From: Gnetum montanum
Lineage: Eukaryota > Streptophyta > Gnetopsida > Gnetales > Gnetaceae
Reading direction: 5' to 3'
Assembly: GCA_015680685.1 (NCBI GenBank)
Contig: MNCI01001408.1
Location: 1 to 64,000 of the forward strand
DNA: 64,000 bases
In this document: positions 59,089 through 64,000 of the stretch, one piece after another
Layout: every line of letters begins with the position of its first letter
Numbering within the stretch: position 1 is the first letter of the stretch
Program-made: the position numbers and the translations under genes
Notes under the pieces: model-generated
Seen by the model: the letters and a program-made list of their open reading frames with translations, nothing else
Told to the model about the DNA's origin: nothing
Databases searched by the model: none

Positions 59089-59103
59089 CCTCCCATGTTA
59101 TGT
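59089..59103 (-). other. Polypurine tract of copy C
   Basis: Minus-strand ATGGGAGGAG directly precedes LTR start TGTAGCAACC. Confidence 0.55.
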
Positions 59104-59179
59104 GCAAGACATGGGACACTAGCTATTATGCTTGTCCTATGTTATGTGCGGGACACAAGACACTGGATGAGGATAGGGC

Positions 59180-59845
59180 ATAGCATGGACACTTAGAAGA
59201 ATTTGGTGAAGATTGTAATCCTTGTTCTTGTTATGCTAGCTATGCTCTAGAGCATAGCAGGAGGGGTGGCCTTAGGAGTTAGAAAATTTTCCAAATGCCT
59301 CTTCCATGCTAAGCTAGCTGGATAGCTTCTAGCTTAATAGTTAGGCAAAACTTGTCACTAAAAAGTGTGCTATGTTCGCTACTTTTTGGAGCATAGCAGG
59401 GGCAATGGAAGCATAGCACAACACTTAGAAAATTCTGCAAAACTGGCCATTTGTGTGTTCACTATGCTATCTATACTCTAGAACATAGCAACTATAGTGT
59501 TGAGCATAATAGCTCTAGTGTCGAGCATAACAACTACAGTGTCAAGCATAACAACTATAGTGCTAGGTGTAGCACAACACTTAGAAAAATTTCTGTAGCT
59601 GCTGTTGATACTTAGAAAATTTTGCAAAACAAGCCTCATGCATGCTACACTAGCTATGCTAGGGAGCATAGCACCAACAGTTAGAAAAATTTGCTAAGTT
59701 TTGACACTTAGAAAAATTTGAAAAAAGTGCCATCATTCTAAAATTTAGAAAAATTTTACAAATCTAGTAGTTAGAGCTATCTACACTCAACACTTAGAAA
59801 AATTTTGACAAAGTACCACTATTTTGACACTTAGCTGAATTTGTA
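59180..59845. repeat. Short repeats next to the 3' LTR of C
   Basis: Four phased 21-bp units (59481-59501, 59502-59522, 59523-59543, 59544-59564) of form GAGCATAACAACTATAGTG. About ten copies of CTTAGAAAAATTT lie between 59188 and 59840. The perfect palindrome CTATGCTCTAGAGCATAG is near 59244. Confidence 0.8.
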
Positions 59846-61149
59846 GTCAAGATGCTAAGACCTGAAATTTTATAGTGTTTCAATGGTCCCTATTTATTGA
59901 CATCTAGAGGAGTGGCCCAATAGATGTCGATAAAGAATTGTAAAACACCATAGTATACATGGCACCAACATTACTTGTCGATACAAGATCAAATGATGCT
60001 TCACCATGCTTAAGAGTGCTATGGGAATAAGGGTATGCTGAGGGACAAGGGGTATAGGCAATGCTAGGAAGATGAAATATAAACAATTGAAATAAAATGC
60101 AAATAGTTGATCATGATGTAAAATGTGAGGTTAGCATGGTTGACAATGACCATGGCATGAAGTGGCTTGCCCCTGAAATGTTGACCTCTTGTCGAAGTGC
60201 TCATGAGAGAGTCAAAGTCGATCCAAGTCTGGGCTGATTGTAAAACTATAATGCTATCAATTTACTTGGGGATGTGTTTTTTCCCATTCTTCTTTTCTTT
60301 TTCTTCTTTTTTGTGTTTTTTTCTTTTCTATTTTCTTTTTTTCTTTTCTTTTTCTTTTTTGCTTCTTTCTTTTAGCTTTTTCTTCTTTGCTTTGTTGTGA
60401 GGTGAACCCTTGTTGAGTTCAACTTACTACTAATTACTAGCTGCAAGGTGTAGGCCATTGAGTAAATGGGCTTTGTTTTGATGCAACTGCATTGCATCTA
60501 TAGGATAGGTGTTTCCTCCCCAAGATGAGTTACATTACATCCACTTGGGCCTTGACCAGCCAACAAAGGCTCCCAATATAATGAGTTGCATTTTGTCTAC
60601 TAGGGGTTCTATGGTTGACATGAAGAGAATGCCATATGTCTCATAGTGTGTAGGCATCATAGGAATGTATAATTGTGAGTATGTGGGGGATGAGAGGATA
60701 TTGGGATGAAGGAGTGGATGTGCATAGCCTATAATGGAATGAGGGGAATGTGCACTCTTGAGTGGCTTAACTAGTCCAATCATGCATATTGGAGTGATGT
60801 GATAACTTGCCACTGTGATGAGATGCATCTCTACATGACTGCCTCCAAGGCTTCATCCTATAAACACAACTCTGAGAAGACAAGAAAATCACATAACATG
60901 AAATGCAAGTGCAAATGCTAGATGTGGATATTCTACAAGTGCTAGATGTGAAAATGCTACAAATGTGTCAAATGCTACACCAATTGCAAGTGCTCAGGAA
61001 GCCGATGAAAGTGCCAGAGTGATGATGCTACAAGTGCTTCTAAGGTTGCACTAATGGCAAGTGATCCAAAAGATTAATAGAATGGTGGGTGGTGATGATG
61101 CTATGAGTGCCCCAAGGGTTTCACCAATGGTAGGCACTCCAACAAATTA
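59846..61149. other. Non-coding 3' region of C with polypyrimidine tract
   Basis: No gene. A CTTTTT-rich tract at 60285-60395 makes a spurious Phe-rich ORF on the plus strand; on the sense (minus) strand it is polypurine. TTTCCTCCCCAA at 60512-60523 resembles the conserved block of elements 2 and 3. Repeated AAGTGCTA...AAATGCTAC words occur at 60900-61060. Confidence 0.55.
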
Positions 61150-61154
61150 GTAAC

Positions 61155-61385
61155 ATGCTAGTTTAAAGTCTTGGTATATTATGAACCTAGTTTAAGGTCC
61201 TGGCAAATCATGATGTGATAGTTTATAGTCCTAGTAGACTGTTGGATGCTAGTTTAATGTCATAGTGGATGGGCTATTGTGTTAGTTTAACATCATAATC
61301 CAAGAGTGATCTATGCTAGTTTATAGCCATAGTAGACTGTCTGTGCCAATTTTTTGCATCATGGTAGATGAGTGCTTACGTTGCT
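61155..61385. repeat. Minisatellite downstream of gag-pro in C
   Basis: About six units of 35-45 bp carrying GCTAGTTTAAAGTCTTGGT or GTTTATAGTCCTAGTAGACTG. It is the reverse complement of the A and B repeat and sits in the same position. Confidence 0.75.
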
Positions 61386-61717
61386 TGTCTGAGGTGTGAT
61401 GCTGCATGTGTAGTCATGCTATGTACCTACAAGATCCTCTAAAAATCAATTGGGAAAACAACATCAAGAAAACTTTTTCGTAAATAAAGTTGAAATGCAT
61501 AAATGAAAGGAAAGTAATGCAAAAAGTGATAGTTTTAAGCCATTCTAGATGGTGGGCTAGTTTAAGGCCTTTTTAGGTCATGTGTTTTTGTAGTTTTATG
61601 ATTGTTTTTTTGATTTTTATGTGTTTTTTTGATGTTTTTCAAATGAAACACATAAGCTAAGTGGATGGATGTGTAAACAAAGTAGAAATGTGTAAACAAA
61701 GTGAAGTAGTGTGTAAA

Positions 61718-64000
61718 CTAGGCAAGCAGATGACATGTAAATGCATGAACAAATGCAACATAAGAAAAAACAAAAAATGCATGGCCTATAAAAGCAAGGG
61801 GTAAGTAGGCACTTACTGCATTTTTGGCCAAGGAAAAGTCTTGGTCACATAGTTGCTTCCTAACTAAGCATGGATTAAGGGGCACACAAGGCTTAGGATC
61901 CTGTAGGAGGTTGTTCGATTCAACCACTTGTTTGGGTGTGTTAGTCTTAGGCGTTGCATTTTTTACTATAGATGTACCACCAAGAAAATCCACCTCTAAC
62001 ACTTGCTCCATGTCTATGTCATGGGTAGCCAAAGAGGAGGTGTTATCACTATGAATGATAACTTGACCACCTTCATATGGAAGGTGGACTTCTTGGCGGA
62101 TGGAAGAGGAGACAACCTGTAGTTGAGCTAGCCAAGGCCTACCCAAGATCAAGTTGAAGCCTGACATCTCCTCTATGAGAGTGAAATATGCACTAGTGGG
62201 GAATTGCTCTCCTACCATGAAGGCTAATTTGATTTTACCCTTAATAGTAATGCATGATCCATTGAAGGATTTTAGACATGCAATTTTGGTTGGCCTGATT
62301 TCATTTGTCAAGCCTAGCTTGTCGATGACAGAGTACAAGACTACATTTGTTGCTACACCATCATTGACATGCACTCTGCAGATGGTGCACTTCCCAACAC
62401 ATATACTAATGGACAATGGAGCTTTAGTAACCTCCCCTCATTCAGGGTTAACCTTAACTTCATCCTCATGAAATACTAGGGATGTTGAACCTGATTCCTA
62501 TGGTGTAGGGGGCAACATCATAGCACAAATGGATGTCTCATCTATAGGGATGTCCTCTATAACTGGAATGGAGGCCAACATTTAGGCCAAATCTTGGTGA
62601 TGAGTAGATGAGGTCATGACTAGGTCATACAAGCTCAATGTTGTGTTCTTTTGCTTAAGAGTTTATTTCACCTGGGCTAGTGCTACTATGAAGTCCTTAT
62701 CATTAGTTATTATGTTGACCTTAAGTTCCTCCATGTGGCTTGAGAGATGGATCTCTCATGAAGTGGAGTTGGGCTTGGGTTGCTTGGCCTGGTTAGGGGT
62801 AAGGATCCTAGTGTTCGATTGTTTCTTGCTAGTTATGGCCTTTTCTTCGTCCATGGGGGTTGCAAGATTCTCATTCACCCTCTTGCATTGCCATTTGGTA
62901 GGCCTACCTAGGTTGCTAGTGGGGTCAGCCCTTGGAGGAGGAGAGACCGAGATGTTGCCTAATGTTGGGCTTTAGGTAGGTAAGGGGCCATCACGTTGTG
63001 GCACGCTTATGATGAAAGGTTGCTTCATGATTATTGTTGCTGCACCATGCCAGTTTAACATCTTAGCAGATGGTTGTTGTTGCCTAAATGGCACTTTGAT
63101 AACAAAGGGAGGACTCTTGCTTGTGGAGGCCAAGGGAATCCTTACCTTGTTAGGAGGCATGAGGATCACAAAAGGGTGTTGCACAAGTTTAAACTTGCCA
63201 CCTATGCTGATGGAGTTTTTGACGTAGGGGGTGTTCTCTGCATTGGATTGACTTACTGCATCAAGAACTAGTTGGCCTTATTCTATCATTCTTTGCAGGT
63301 CATCCTGTAAAGCATCATAGTTGTCTATATTGTGACTAGACATCTGGTGGTAATGGTAGTATTGGTCCAGTTGGAAATGTTGTGGGACTAGGGACTTGTT
63401 TGGTACTGCTAAGGTAGGGTTCCTTAGTAGTTCGCAGTACCTATCATGCTTTTGGTAGAAAATCTCTAATATGTGTTTGTGTTGGATTTTCTCGACTTTC
63501 AAGAGTTTCTCCAATAGTTTATAGGGTTCCATTAGTATTAGTGTATACTTTGAGTGATCCTTGCACTTAAATTTGTGCCTTGGGATGGTCCCTACCAATG
63601 TAGGCAAGTTGGTGCCAAAGGTGGTGGCTTTGTGAGCTAGGGCCTTAGGCTGCTTAGTCCTCAGGATTTAGTTGGTTGGTTTTGTGCTTGCGGCCACTAT
63701 TATCACTATTACGTTTTGCTTGTGCACATGCTAGTTTCTATAGGCCATGTAGGTCAGGTCATTACTAGCTTGTACTGCCTCCTCTATGCCCTTCATTTGG
63801 GCAAAGGCTTGGCTGAGAGACTTCGGGGCCAAGCAATATAGTTTGGACTTGATGAAGTCATTCACTACACCCTTGAAGATGGTCAGTAGGTGCATCTCTA
63901 CTAGGGGTTTACACATTTCGCTTAATGTGGCATTCTAGCGTTAGAGGAATTTTGGCATAGGCTCTAGGGGTCCTTGGTTGACTTGCATGAGCTCATCAAG
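61718..64000 (-). pseudogene. gag-protease of copy C, partial at window edge
   Basis: The longest open frame of the window, 62416-61718 (232 codons), is the protease: CRVHVNDGVATNVV (active site NDG instead of DTG), FNGSCITIKGKI, and FNLILGRPWLAQLQ. Upstream, 63607-63278 has DRYCELLRNPTL and YHYHQMSSHNIDNYDAL, a zinc-knuckle-like segment with Cys lost. 63916-63731 has FKGVVNDFIKSKLYCLAP and ASNDLTYMAYRN, the end of the capsid domain, aligned with A and B. Frames are broken near 63277, 62960 and 62420. gag continues beyond 64000. Confidence 0.82.

Larger units (their letters stand above)
58228..64000 (-). mobile_element. Copy C: Tat-like gag-pro element, cut by window edge
   Basis: On the minus strand: gag-pro from beyond 64000 to 61718, minisatellite, 2 kb of repeat-rich non-coding DNA, PPT, and 3' LTR (59088-58228). 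gag-pro is homologous to A, B and D but less decayed. RT and integrase are absent between PR and LTR, and I see no antisense gene. The element lies inside the 3' array of B, so it is younger than B. Confidence 0.7.

Noticed and set aside
60197-60400. Plus-strand ORF rich in Phe and Ser
   Set aside because: It is a translation of a CTTTTT tract with no conservation; not a gene.

Overview
This window is transposable-element DNA from a plant nuclear genome. It is AT-rich and contains no intact gene. The evidence is Ty3/gypsy (Metaviridae-type) LTR retrotransposon remnants of the plant Athila/Tat (OTA) type, primer-binding sites complementary to plant tRNA-Asp, and coding regions full of stops that mostly look like CAG/CAA/CGA/TGG decay, as expected of methylated DNA. 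Density, age and nesting suggest a large-genome seed plant, possibly a gymnosperm; that last step is inference.

Two groups of elements alternate. Group 1 is Athila-like with tRNA-Asp PBS and LTRs beginning TGATGA or TGATAA, all on the minus strand. L1 (1-1090) is only the leader and 5' LTR of an element running off the left edge. Element 2 (17545-25939) has LTRs, PBS and gag but no pol; instead it carries a second gene (18274-21050) behind a U3-like internal promoter. Element 3 (30124-41059) is structurally complete, with 870/869 bp LTRs, a perfect GTATG target duplication, gag, PR, RT, RNase H and integrase, all mutated.

Group 2 is Tat-like: copies A (about 2831-17544, +), B (about 43491-58227, +), C (58228 to beyond 64000, -) and D (about 27541-43490, -, split by element 3). 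All have a gag-protease ORF, none has RT, RNase H or integrase after it, and all have a minisatellite directly downstream of gag-pro. A, B and D also carry an antisense, multi-exon gene converging on gag-pro. Its first exon is exactly 125 bp in A and D and has a 119 bp counterpart in B. In A and B it continues into a domain resembling FCP1/NIF-type HAD phosphatases, then a plant transposon-type extra-ORF domain, a charged coiled-coil part and an Asp-rich tail, with shared splice sites. This spliced antisense gene in a pol-less family is the most unusual content of the window.

Layout: 1-1090 L1; 1880-2830 old RT fragment; 2831-17544 copy A; 17545-25939 element 2; 25940-27540 anonymous DNA plus an ATGATGTCAA minisatellite; 27541-30118 left half of D; 30124-41059 element 3 inside D; 41065-43490 right half of D; 43491-58227 copy B; 58228-64000 copy C, inserted in B's 3' tandem array. 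Single N bases at 18090, 34316 and 34477 and 95 Ns at 57966-58060 mark assembly joins; the pair near 34.4 kb flanks an artificial duplication/inversion. The autonomous elements (element 3 type) could have mobilised the pol-less ones in trans; no copy here could move by itself now.
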